The notes under the pieces: generated by a model
Seen by the model: only the letters and a program-made list of their open reading frames with translations
Database searches by the model: none
Told to the model about the DNA's origin: nothing
Position numbers and translations under genes: made by a program
DNA from: Clostridia bacterium
Lineage (GTDB): Bacteria > Bacillota > Clostridia > Oscillospirales > CAG-272
Assembly: GCA_017619885.1 (NCBI GenBank)
Contig: JAFZRM010000125.1
Location: 1-39,168 of the forward strand
Direction of reading: 5' to 3'
DNA: 39,168 nucleotides
In this document: positions 1 through 7,213 of the stretch, piece by piece
How the letters are laid out: each line of letters begins with the position of its first letter
How positions within the stretch are numbered: the stretch's first letter is position 1

Positions 1-180
1 CCCCAATGTGAATTGGGGCTTTTGAAGACGGGTCGTCGAGGGCGCTGACCCCTGCAGGCCGGCCGCGTGGCCCCATCAGAGATGGGAGGGGAACAGGGGG
101 TTTGGGGGTGGCGAGGCGTTAGCCGAGCCGTAGGGGTTCCCCGTTGCGAACTCGAGAGCAACGGGGGTTCCCGTGAGGGG
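1..180 (-). repeat. Mosaic intergenic repeat, copy 1 (inverted relative to the copy near 13.2 kb)
   Basis: Read on the minus strand, this stretch matches 13141-13370 in module order. The modules are a short hairpin CCCCAAT-gtga-ATTGGGG (1-18), a segment around 29-56 that also matches 8312-8336, and a GC-rich segment around 95-170 nearly identical to the reverse complement of 13152-13243. The latter includes a GTTGC/GCAAC hairpin flanked by GGGGTTCCC words. An open frame at 67-261 lies inside the repeat and has no protein-like features, so I do not call it a gene. From 181 to 270 there are further small hairpins, such as GTCGC-GAA-GCGAC near 200-212. Confidence 0.75.
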
Positions 181-273
181 TGGGAGACCCCCAAGATTGT
201 CGCGAAGCGACTCCTCTTTTCTCTCACAAGGCGCGCTTCGCCTGTCGGGATTTTAAATTGAAAATAATATAAT

Positions 274-303
274 AACCGCCGGGCTTGACAAAGGCGGTTT
301 TTT
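274..303 (+). terminator. Terminator-like hairpin overlapping the rnhA promoter
   Basis: AACCGCC (274-280) pairs with GGCGGTT (293-299) and is followed by a run of T. The loop holds the -35 box of the promoter at 285-313, so the hairpin may end transcription from upstream while new transcription starts within it. Confidence 0.5.
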
Positions 304-313
304 AGTGTATAAT
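285..313 (+). promoter_or_regulatory. Consensus vegetative promoter for the rnhA/YAGP/radical SAM operon
   Basis: TTGACA (285-290) and TATAAT (308-313) are separated by exactly 17 bases, a perfect match to the housekeeping sigma consensus. A ribosome-binding site GAAGGAG lies at 320-326. It should drive the five tightly packed genes ending at 3170. Confidence 0.85.
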
Positions 314-339
314 CAGCGTGAAGGAGTGTTTTTGAGCGT

Positions 340-789
340 ATGGACAAGGTCGAGATATACACTGACGGCTCCTGCCTGTGCAACCCGGGTCCGGGCGGAT
401 GGGCGGCGATCCTCGTCTGCCGCGGGCACGAGCTCGTATTGAGCGGCGGCGAGGCGGAGACGACGAACAACAGAATGGAGCTTCAGGGCGCGATCGCGGC
501 TTTCGCCGCGCTGAAGCGGCCGTGCCGCGTTACCTTCTGTTCGGATTCGAGATACGTCGTCGACGGACTCGTCAACAAATGGGCGAAGATGTGGCGCGCC
601 AACGGCTGGAGAAAATCCGACAACAAGCCGGCGCTGAACGCCGAGCTCTGGGCGCGTCTGCTCGACCTGATCGAGCCGCACGAAGTCGACTACGTCTGGA
701 TCAAAGGACACGACGGACACCCTTACAACGAAAGATGCGATCTCATCGCGCGCACGGAAGCGCAGAAATATCAGAAGGAGGACGGTTGA
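340..789 (+). CDS. rnhA: Ribonuclease HI
   Basis: Cytoplasmic endonuclease that cuts the RNA strand of RNA-DNA hybrids such as primers and R-loops. The 149-residue product has the usual length of bacterial RNase HI and the full catalytic set: D9 in the TDGS motif, E47 in NNRMEL, D69 in CSDSRY and D134 in NERCD, with the flexible-loop H124 in KGHDGH. The ATG follows a GAAGGAG site and a perfect promoter. The stop codon is directly followed by the ATG of the next gene (TGAATG), so it is the first gene of the YAGP/radical SAM operon. Its role there is probably housekeeping and the link may be only transcriptional. Confidence 0.95.
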   Translation: MDKVEIYTDGSCLCNPGPGGWAAILVCRGHELVLSGGEAETTNNRMELQGAIAAFAALKRPCRVTFCSDSRYVVDGLVNKWAKMWRANGWRKSDNKPALNAELWARLLDLIEPHEVDYVWIKGHDGHPYNERCDLIARTEAQKYQKEDG

Positions 790-1149
790 ATGAGTTTGTT
801 TAACAAAAAATATCCCGGCAACAGGGACGACGACGTCAATGAATTTGAAGACGTCTACGCCGGTCCCGGTATGATGGGAGAGACCGGATACAACGATCCG
901 GACGCCCCCGAGGATCCGGAAGAGCCTGAAGAGCCGGAGAAACCGGAAGAGCCGGAACCCGCCGAAAAGCCCGTGAAACCTCAGATGAAAAACAGGCCGA
1001 AGCGCACGATCACCGGAAAAGTATACGCCGGCCCCGGTATGATGGGCGGCGACGCATACGATCCCGAGCCGGAATACAGATCCGTTTACGCCGGTCCTCC
1101 GGCTAAAAAGGAAAGCTGGCTCAAACGGTTATTCAGCAGAAAAAAATGA
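790..1149 (+). CDS. Small acidic protein with three VYAGP repeats (candidate modified-peptide precursor)
   Basis: I do not recognise a described family. The 119-residue protein carries VYAGP at residues 22-26, 78-82 and 99-103. The first two copies continue as GMMG. Between the first and second copies is an acidic Pro/Glu linker (about 38-65), and the C-terminus is basic (WLKRLFSRKK). There is no signal peptide, membrane segment or cysteine. It starts immediately after the rnhA stop and precedes a second protein with the same motif and a radical SAM/SPASM enzyme. Repeated short motifs beside such an enzyme suggest a multi-core RiPP precursor, with YAGP as the modified or recognised unit. That is inference; it could also be a low-complexity scaffold with a binding motif. 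Confidence 0.8.
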   Translation: MSLFNKKYPGNRDDDVNEFEDVYAGPGMMGETGYNDPDAPEDPEEPEEPEKPEEPEPAEKPVKPQMKNRPKRTITGKVYAGPGMMGGDAYDPEPEYRSVYAGPPAKKESWLKRLFSRKK

Positions 1150-1155
1150 TCGGAT

Positions 1156-1172
1156 GTCCGGTGACGCCGGAC
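1156..1172 (+). other. Small intercistronic hairpin between the two YAGP genes
   Basis: GTCCGG (1156-1161) and CCGGAC (1167-1172) enclose a 5-base loop, between the first YAGP gene and the ACGGAGGA ribosome-binding site of the second. There is no T-run, so it is not a terminator. It could affect mRNA stability or the ratio of the two products. Confidence 0.45.
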
Positions 1173-1187
1173 GGAACGGAGGAATAA

Positions 1188-1784
1188 ATGAGAGATACAA
1201 AATGCGTTTACGCCGGACCCGAATATTTCGAGCGCAAGGCGAAAGAAAAAGCCGAAAAGGCGCCGGAACCCGAAGAGACGCCGATCGAGTGCGTTTACGC
1301 CGGACCGGAATACTTCAACCCCGGCATACTTGAAGAAGAAATAAAAGTCGAGCCCGTGCCCGAGGAGGCCGAGAAGCCGCAGGAGCCGGAGCCCGAAAAA
1401 GAGGAGAAGAAAAAGCCCAAAAAGCCGGACCGTAACGATCTGTCGCAGTACGCCGGCGTCTACGCCGGACCGGCTCAGATGGGCGGCGACCGCAGGGATA
1501 TGAGCCAGTTCATGATGGCGTACGCCGGTCCGTCGAACTCGGGCCAGATAGGGATGTTCGTGAACTCGAACGGCCCGATCGGATTCCCGATGACCGGTAT
1601 GCCCGCACCCGAACAGACGAAGAAATGCCCGGCCTGCGGCAGAGAAGGCAAAATATCCGATAAATTCTGCGCCGGCTGCGGCGCGCGTTTCCCCGAGGCT
1701 AAATTCTGCCCGTGCTGCGGCGCGAAATGCACAGACGGCATGAAATTCTGTACCGAATGCGGGACGGTTCTGAAAAATGACTGA
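1188..1784 (+). CDS. YAGP-repeat protein with two C-terminal zinc ribbons (candidate precursor or scaffold)
   Basis: This 198-residue protein has CVYAGPEYF at residues 6-14 and again at 35-43, VYAGP at 91-95 and AYAGP at 111-115. A Glu/Pro/Lys linker runs from about 45 to 82. The C-terminus holds two zinc ribbons: C147/C150 with C161/C164, and C174/C177 with C188/C191, plus extra cysteines 176 and 181. A strong ACGGAGG site precedes the ATG. The last 8 bases overlap the start of the radical SAM gene, implying translational coupling. The zinc-ribbon tail could dock the maturase or a membrane partner. The first motif lies at residue 6, leaving no room for a usual N-terminal leader, so any recognition element must be internal or C-terminal. 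Function not known. Confidence 0.85.
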   Translation: MRDTKCVYAGPEYFERKAKEKAEKAPEPEETPIECVYAGPEYFNPGILEEEIKVEPVPEEAEKPQEPEPEKEEKKKPKKPDRNDLSQYAGVYAGPAQMGGDRRDMSQFMMAYAGPSNSGQIGMFVNSNGPIGFPMTGMPAPEQTKKCPACGREGKISDKFCAGCGARFPEAKFCPCCGAKCTDGMKFCTECGTVLKND

Positions 1785-2799
1785 ATATAAACTCAAAAGC
1801 TGCGTGTGGGAAATAACGCTCGCCTGCTGTTTTTCCTGCGCGTACTGCGGATCGTGCGGCGGTAAAGCCCGCGAAAACGAGCTTTCCACGCTCGAATGTC
1901 TCGGCGTCGCGCATCAGCTCGCGGATCTCGGCTGCCGCCGCGTCTCTCTGATCGGCGGCGAGGTCTTCATGCGCCGCGACTGGGAGCAGATCGTCCGAGC
2001 GCTCACCTCGCGTGGCATCAAAGTCTGCATCATCACGAACGGCTTCACGATGACGGACCGCATCATCGCGGCGCTCAAAGGCGCTGACATCGAATCCGTC
2101 GCCGTTTCGGTCGACGGGCCGGAGGACGTTCACGACGCGTTCCGCCAGCAGGGCAGCTACAAAAGGGCGTTTGAGGCGATCGACGTCCTGTGCAGAAACG
2201 GCATACCCGTTTCCGTCATCAGCGCGCTGCGCGCCGACAATTACAAACGTCTGCCGGAGTTTTACGAAACGCTGAAAAACTACCCGATCTTCGCGTGGCA
2301 GCTTCAGGCGTGCTCGCCCATGGGCAATGCGAAAAAGAACGGTGTGGAAGTTGCGTTCGACGCCGGATACGTCATCGATTTCGTTGCGAAGAACCTGCGC
2401 ACCTCTCCGTTTTCGATGGGATGCGCCGACAATATCGGCTATTTCACCGAAAACGAGCCGCTTCTGCGCGGCAGGAACGGAGCCTGCTTCGGCGGCTGCG
2501 GCGCCGGGCTCGATTCGGTCGGCATCGACAGCATCGGCAACGTGCGCGGCTGCGAGTCGATGTACGACGACCATTTCATAGAAGGCAATCTCAGGCAGCG
2601 CAGTCTGCGCGACATCTGGGAGGACGAGGACGCGTTTTCATACAACAGGAAATTCACGCCTGAAGTTCTGACCGGAAAATGCGCGCAGTGCGAGATGGGC
2701 GAATACTGCGGCGGCGGCTGCAGGTCGTACAATTATTTCACCAACGGCGGCAAGCTCTACGAAAACGTACTTTGCGCGAGAGGAAACGGAAAACGATGA
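1777..2799 (+). CDS. Radical SAM/SPASM domain protein, putative maturase of the YAGP proteins
   Basis: A 340-residue radical SAM enzyme. The CxxxCxxC iron-sulfur motif is C17, C21 and C24, very near the N-terminus. A C-terminal SPASM domain has the typical spacing: cysteines in the ACFGGCG region, the GNVRGCES segment, the GKCAQCEMGEYCGGGCRS cluster and a final Cys near residue 335. SPASM enzymes commonly modify peptides (sactipeptides, ranthipeptides, cyclophanes, PQQ and mycofactocin precursors) or activate sulfatases. There is no N-terminal extension that could hold a RiPP recognition element. Its ATG lies inside the end of the zinc-ribbon YAGP gene and its stop overlaps the lipoprotein start. 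Context suggests the YAGP repeats are the substrate; the chemistry cannot be read from sequence. Confidence 0.92.
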   Translation: MTEYKLKSCVWEITLACCFSCAYCGSCGGKARENELSTLECLGVAHQLADLGCRRVSLIGGEVFMRRDWEQIVRALTSRGIKVCIITNGFTMTDRIIAALKGADIESVAVSVDGPEDVHDAFRQQGSYKRAFEAIDVLCRNGIPVSVISALRADNYKRLPEFYETLKNYPIFAWQLQACSPMGNAKKNGVEVAFDAGYVIDFVAKNLRTSPFSMGCADNIGYFTENEPLLRGRNGACFGGCGAGLDSVGIDSIGNVRGCESMYDDHFIEGNLRQRSLRDIWEDEDAFSYNRKFTPEVLTGKCAQCEMGEYCGGGCRSYNYFTNGGKLYENVLCARGNGKR

Positions 2800-3170
2800 A
2801 AAAAGTTATTTGTTTATTGATCGCAGCCCTGCTCCTGATCCCGGCTCTGACGTCGTGCTCGAAGAAGGAGCGCGCACAGGTACTCGTGTTCGTGTCATAC
2901 GGTACGGATGAGCAGGATCAGCTGACCGCGGAGGAACTGCAGAAGTATCTCAACTCCGCGGAATTCCGCGAGAAGATCGGCTGCAGCGGAAAACCGTTCT
3001 CCGTTACCCCGAGAAAATCGAACCTCAAGCTCTGGGACATAACTTGCGCTCAGAAGACCGGCGCCTCGGAGACGCTTTCGGCGGCGGTGCAGATCCTGCC
3101 GGACAGCATAAAGGAACAGTATCCCGGCGTAAAGATCGTTCAGATGAGCGGCGTCGAAGAACAGCAGTAA
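2796..3170 (+). CDS. Small lipoprotein of the YAGP/radical SAM operon
   Basis: A 124-residue protein with a lipoprotein signal peptide: MKK, a hydrophobic core, and the lipobox ending at C21 (LTSC). The mature part is a small mixed domain with two further cysteines (about 62 and 79). I recognise no family. The start ATG overlaps the radical SAM stop (ATGA), so it is translationally coupled and the last gene before a strong terminator. It should sit on the outer face of the membrane and might bind or present an exported product, but no exporter or protease gene is present in the operon. Confidence 0.85.
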   Translation: MKKVICLLIAALLLIPALTSCSKKERAQVLVFVSYGTDEQDQLTAEELQKYLNSAEFREKIGCSGKPFSVTPRKSNLKLWDITCAQKTGASETLSAAVQILPDSIKEQYPGVKIVQMSGVEEQQ

Positions 3171-3180
3171 ACCATAGCCA

Positions 3181-3214
3181 CCCGGCGCGGCATATCCGCG
3201 CCGGGACGTTTTTT
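3181..3214 (+). terminator. Rho-independent terminator ending the YAGP operon
   Basis: A perfect 10-bp stem CCCGGCGCGG (3181-3190) / CCGCGCCGGG (3196-3205) with a 5-base loop is followed by T6 at 3209-3214. Confidence 0.9.
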
Positions 3215-3250
3215 GCCCGTTCTGCGGCGCATTTGTTTTACGCAAACGTA

Positions 3251-3279
3251 TTGACAAAACGCGCGTTTTATTGTATTAT
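3251..3279 (+). promoter_or_regulatory. Promoter of the isomerase-oxidoreductase-proBAC operon
   Basis: TTGACA (3251-3256), a 17-base spacer and TATTAT (3274-3279), with an AAAGGAG site at 3294-3300 before the ATG at 3309. Confidence 0.8.
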
Positions 3280-3308
3280 TATAGCATCAACCAAAAGGAG
3301 ATAACGTT

Positions 3309-4163
3309 ATGTATAGATTTCCCATAGGCGTAATGCTCGATTCCTTCCGCCTCCCCACGCGCGAGGCGGTCAGGCGCGCCGCTTCGATCGGCGCTCAGGG
3401 ATTGCAGATGTACTCGACCTCGGGCGAGAATTCCCCCGAGAACCTCAAGGGCGCGGCGAGGCGCGAGCTGCTCGATTTCGTGAAATCGAACGGGCTCGTT
3501 TTCTCGGCGATCTGCGGCGACCTCGGACGCGGTTTCGGCCACGCGGAGCTCAACCCCGCTCTGATCGAAAAGTCGAAGCGGATACTCGACCTCGCCAAAG
3601 AGCTCGAGACCGACGTCGTCACGACTCACATCGGCGTCGTCCCGTCGGATCCGAACCACGACAGATACAAGATAATGCAGGACGCATGCCGTCAGCTCGC
3701 GGAATACGCCGATTCGATCGGTTCGCATTTCGCGGTCGAGACCGGACCCGAGACGTCGGCGGTGCTGAAGGGATTCCTCGACAGCCTCGGCTCGACCGGC
3801 GTCGGCGTGAACCTCGACCCGGCGAACCTCGTCATGGTCACCGGCGACGATCCCGTCGTCGCGGTGCACAATCTGAAAAAGTATATCGTCCACACGCACG
3901 CGAAGGACGGCGTGATGCTTCATAAAACGAACCCCGAATTCATTTACGGCGTGACGCCGGCGCCCGAGGATCTGGCGGGCATACCGTTCTTCCGCGAGGT
4001 GCCGCTCGGCGAGGGCAGCGTCGGCTTCCCGACGTACCTCAAGGCGCTTGAAGACATAGGCTACAAAGGATTTCTGACGATAGAGCGCGAGGCGGGCGAG
4101 GACCCCGCGAAGGATATAGGGCTTGCGGTCGGATTTCTTAAGAAAACTATAGAGGAGAACTGA
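3309..4163 (+). CDS. Sugar phosphate isomerase/epimerase family protein (xylose isomerase-like TIM barrel)
   Basis: A 284-residue cytoplasmic TIM-barrel protein of the AP-endonuclease-2/xylose isomerase-like superfamily. Candidate metal ligands are the Glu in AVETGPE, the Asp and Asn in NLDPAN, the His residues in VHTHAKD and the Glu near the C-terminus in TIEREAG. Members interconvert ketoses or inosose-type substrates. The next gene, 2 bases downstream, encodes a Gfo/Idh/MocA dehydrogenase, the usual partner of such isomerases in polyol or inositol-like sugar use. The exact substrate cannot be told. It heads an operon that continues into proline biosynthesis. Confidence 0.88.
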   Translation: MYRFPIGVMLDSFRLPTREAVRRAASIGAQGLQMYSTSGENSPENLKGAARRELLDFVKSNGLVFSAICGDLGRGFGHAELNPALIEKSKRILDLAKELETDVVTTHIGVVPSDPNHDRYKIMQDACRQLAEYADSIGSHFAVETGPETSAVLKGFLDSLGSTGVGVNLDPANLVMVTGDDPVVAVHNLKKYIVHTHAKDGVMLHKTNPEFIYGVTPAPEDLAGIPFFREVPLGEGSVGFPTYLKALEDIGYKGFLTIEREAGEDPAKDIGLAVGFLKKTIEEN

Positions 4164-4165
4164 AA

Positions 4166-5224
4166 ATGAAAAAAACGAGAGTCGGCATCATAGGCTGCGG
4201 CGGCATAAGCCATTTCCACATGAACGGCTATAAGGAACTCGAGGCGGAAGGCAGAGTCGAGCTCGTCGCCTGCTGCGACATAGACGGCGGAAAAGTCGTT
4301 AAATTCGCCGAAAAATACGGTTTTCCGCGCTATTACACCGACGCGGAAGAGATGATGAAGAACGAAGAACTCGACTGCGTCAGCGTCTGCGTCTGGAACA
4401 GCGCGCACAAGGACTGCACCATAGCGGCGCTGCGCGGCGGCGCGAACGTGCTCTGCGAAAAGCCGATGGCACTGAACGCCAAGGAAGCGCAGGAGATGTA
4501 CGACGAGGCGAAAAAAGCGGGCAGACTGCTGCAGCTCGGCTTCGTCCGCCGCTTCGGCGAGGACGCCGAAGCCGTTCAGAAGCTCGTTTCCGAAGGCACC
4601 TTCGGCGATATATATTACGCAAAAGCCACGTATCTGCGTCAGAACGGCTGCCCCGGCGGCTGGTTCGGCGACAGGAAATTCTCCGGCGGCGGTCCGCTGA
4701 TCGACCTCGGCGTACACGTGATCGACCTGACGAGATATCTCGCCGGCTGTCCGAAGCCCGTATCGGCTTACGGCGTGACGTACGCGAACCTCGGCATGCA
4801 CCGAGCGGAGAGCGAGATGGGCTGGCACGTTGAAGAAGGCGAACACCCCTACAACGTGGAAGACCTCTGCGCCGCGATGATCCGCTTCGACAACGGCCTT
4901 ACGATGTCGATAGAAGCGAGCTTCAACCTGAATATCGAAGGCGACGTCGGCGACGTCCAGCTGTTCGGCACGAGAGCCGGAACGTCCGTCAACACCCTGA
5001 GAGTCCTGACGACGAAGGACGGCAGATTCATCACGTTCACGCCCGAGGGCGAGCACTCGTTCCGCTTCGGACCGGCGTTCGGCGCGGAGATAAGAGGCTT
5101 CGTCGACGCCTCCGAGGGCAAGGTACCCTGCAAGGCTCCCGCCGAGGACGGCGTATGGCTGATGAAGATAATCGACGCGATATACGAGTCCGCGAGGACC
5201 GGCGTCAGCGTGGAGATAAAATGA
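4166..5224 (+). CDS. Gfo/Idh/MocA family NAD(P)-dependent oxidoreductase
   Basis: A 352-residue protein with an N-terminal Rossmann fold (GIIGCGGISHFHM, residues 8-20) and the family signature CEKPMALNAKEA around residues 95-106. The catalytic-type helix DLGVHVIDLTRYL follows near 175-188, then the C-terminal alpha/beta substrate domain. Family members oxidise a hydroxyl group of sugars, inositols or sugar acids with NAD(P). It is paired with the upstream isomerase-like gene (2-base gap), and its stop overlaps the proB start (ATGA). Substrate unknown. Confidence 0.9.
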   Translation: MKKTRVGIIGCGGISHFHMNGYKELEAEGRVELVACCDIDGGKVVKFAEKYGFPRYYTDAEEMMKNEELDCVSVCVWNSAHKDCTIAALRGGANVLCEKPMALNAKEAQEMYDEAKKAGRLLQLGFVRRFGEDAEAVQKLVSEGTFGDIYYAKATYLRQNGCPGGWFGDRKFSGGGPLIDLGVHVIDLTRYLAGCPKPVSAYGVTYANLGMHRAESEMGWHVEEGEHPYNVEDLCAAMIRFDNGLTMSIEASFNLNIEGDVGDVQLFGTRAGTSVNTLRVLTTKDGRFITFTPEGEHSFRFGPAFGAEIRGFVDASEGKVPCKAPAEDGVWLMKIIDAIYESARTGVSVEIK

Positions 5225-5982
5225 GGATAGTAGTCAAAGTCGGCACGTCGACGCTCGCGCACGGGACCGGAAGGCTCAACGTGCGCCGGGTAGAGCGTCT
5301 GACGCGCGTGATCTCGGATCTCAAAAACGCCGGGCACGAGATAATTCTCGTCTCGTCCGGCGCGATCGGAATGGGCGCGGGCAAGCTCAACCTGCCCGGG
5401 CGCCCGTCCGACATACCCACTAAACAGGCGGCGGCCGCGGTCGGTCAGTGCGAACTGATGTATATCTACGACAAGCTTTTCGGCGAATATCATCACAACG
5501 TCGCGCAGATGCTTCTGACGGCGGACGACTTCGCGGACGGCGTCAGGCACGTCAACCTGTCGAACACGCTCGCGCGTCTGCTGCAGCTCGGGGCGCTGCC
5601 GATAATCAACGAAAACGACACCGTCGCCACGGCTGAGCTCGGCATCGGCGACAACGACACGCTCTCCGCGCTTGTCGCGGTCAGCTCCGGCGCCGATCTG
5701 CTCGTGATCCTGTCCGACATCGACGGGCTTTACACCGCCGATCCGCACACCGACAGCAGTGCCGAGCTGATCCGCGAGGTAAATAACGCGGACGACGTCG
5801 CGGGATTCGCGGGCGGGACCGTCTCAGGTCTCGGAACGGGCGGCATGACGACGAAGCTCGCCGCCGCAAAGCTCGTGAACGGACACGGTATGGATATGAT
5901 AATATGCAGCGGCGCCGACCCGGATCTGCTCTACGACATATGCGAGGGCAAACCCGTCGGCACGCGATTCAGAGGTGCTTGA
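5221..5982 (+). CDS. proB: Glutamate 5-kinase, short form without PUA domain
   Basis: Phosphorylates L-glutamate at the gamma-carboxyl with ATP, the first step of proline synthesis. The 253-residue product has the amino-acid kinase fold: VKVGTSTL at the N-terminus, VSSGAIGMGAG, INENDTVA and GTGGMTTKLAAAKL. It ends after the kinase domain, whereas the E. coli enzyme carries an extra C-terminal PUA domain of roughly 100 residues. Short ProB proteins exist in other bacteria, so this is probably natural. The ATG overlaps the preceding stop; proA follows directly. Confidence 0.95.
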   Translation: MRIVVKVGTSTLAHGTGRLNVRRVERLTRVISDLKNAGHEIILVSSGAIGMGAGKLNLPGRPSDIPTKQAAAAVGQCELMYIYDKLFGEYHHNVAQMLLTADDFADGVRHVNLSNTLARLLQLGALPIINENDTVATAELGIGDNDTLSALVAVSSGADLLVILSDIDGLYTADPHTDSSAELIREVNNADDVAGFAGGTVSGLGTGGMTTKLAAAKLVNGHGMDMIICSGADPDLLYDICEGKPVGTRFRGA

Positions 5983-5983
5983 T

Positions 5984-7213
5984 ATGACTACCCGGGAAAT
6001 GCTTTTGAAAGCGAAACAGGCGTCGTATTCGGCGCCTTTGCTTTCAACGGAAGATAAGATACGCGCGATCGGACTGATGTGCCGGGAGCTTGAGGCCGCG
6101 GAGGACGCGATACTTGCGGCGAACGCCGAGGACGTATCCGCGGCGCGCGGCAGACTTTCCGATCAGATGATCGACCGTCTGAGACTCGATCACAAACGGA
6201 TCATGTCCATGATCGACGGGATGCGGCAGGTCGCGGCGCTGCCGGATCCGACGGGCGTTACGCTCGAGGAGACGACGCGGCCGAACGGGCTCAGGATCAG
6301 AAAAGTCACCGTGCCGCTCGGCGTGGTGGCGGTGATATACGAGAGCCGCCCGAACGTCACGTCCGACGCCGCGGTCCTGTCGTTCATGGCGTCCGACGTC
6401 TGCGTGCTGCGCTGCGGCGCGGACAGTTATATAACGTCGTCGGAGATAGTCGCCGCGCTGCGCCGCGGTCTTGCGGCGGCGGGCGTATGCGAGGATATGA
6501 TAAACCTCGTTCCGGACGCCTCGCGTCAGAGCGCGAACGAGCTGATGACGGCGAACGGCCTCGTGGACGTGCTGATACCGCGCGGAGGCAAGGGACTGAT
6601 CGCGGCGTGCGTCAAAAACGCGACCGTTCCGTGCATCGAGACCGGCACCGGCATCTGCCACGTATACGTAGAAAGCTCGGCGGATCAGAATATGGCGCTC
6701 GATATCGTGTACAACGCGAAAACTTCGCGGCCGTCGGTATGCAACGCCGCCGAGGTCTGTCTCGTCGACCGCGCGATCGCAGGGGAATTTCTGCCGAAGC
6801 TGAGAGAGCGGCTGTCCGGCGTCGAGCTGCGGCTCGATCCCGAAGCGGCGTCGATCATACCCGGCACGCCGGCGGGCGAGCTCGATTTCGACACGGAATT
6901 CCTGGATCTTATAATGGCGGTCGGCGTCGTCGGCGGAGTCGACGAGGCGATAGAACATATAGCGAAGCATTCGACGCATCACAGCGAGGCGATAGTGACG
7001 GCTGATAAAGAGGCCGCGGAAAAATTCACGCAGAGAGTCGACAGCGCCGCGGTCTACGTCAACGCGTCGACGAGATTCACCGACGGCGGCGAATTCGGGC
7101 TCGGCTGCGAGATGGGCATATCGACTCAGAAGCTTCACGCGCGCGGTCCGATGGGTCTGCGCGAGCTCGTGAGCTACAAATACATAGCGGAAGGGAACGG
7201 TCAGATAAGATGA
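5984..7213 (+). CDS. proA: Gamma-glutamyl phosphate reductase
   Basis: NADPH-dependent reduction of gamma-glutamyl phosphate to glutamate 5-semialdehyde, step two of proline synthesis. The 409-residue product has the expected length and the ALDH-fold signature, with the catalytic Cys in RPSVCNAAE. The ATG at 5984 is preferred because AGAGGTG at 5971-5977 gives a 6-base spacing. A GTG at 5975 in the same frame would fall inside that site. It starts one base after the proB stop and its 3' end overlaps proC. Confidence 0.95.
   Translation: MTTREMLLKAKQASYSAPLLSTEDKIRAIGLMCRELEAAEDAILAANAEDVSAARGRLSDQMIDRLRLDHKRIMSMIDGMRQVAALPDPTGVTLEETTRPNGLRIRKVTVPLGVVAVIYESRPNVTSDAAVLSFMASDVCVLRCGADSYITSSEIVAALRRGLAAAGVCEDMINLVPDASRQSANELMTANGLVDVLIPRGGKGLIAACVKNATVPCIETGTGICHVYVESSADQNMALDIVYNAKTSRPSVCNAAEVCLVDRAIAGEFLPKLRERLSGVELRLDPEAASIIPGTPAGELDFDTEFLDLIMAVGVVGGVDEAIEHIAKHSTHHSEAIVTADKEAAEKFTQRVDSAAVYVNASTRFTDGGEFGLGCEMGISTQKLHARGPMGLRELVSYKYIAEGNGQIR

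Noticed and set aside
67..261. Open frame near the window start
   Set aside because: It lies inside a repeat that also occurs inverted at 13.2 kb, has no ribosome-binding site, and its product is low-complexity Gly/Trp/Arg sequence.
5975..5983. GTG at 5975 as the proA start
   Set aside because: It lies within the likely ribosome-binding site AGAGGTG; the ATG at 5984 has proper spacing.
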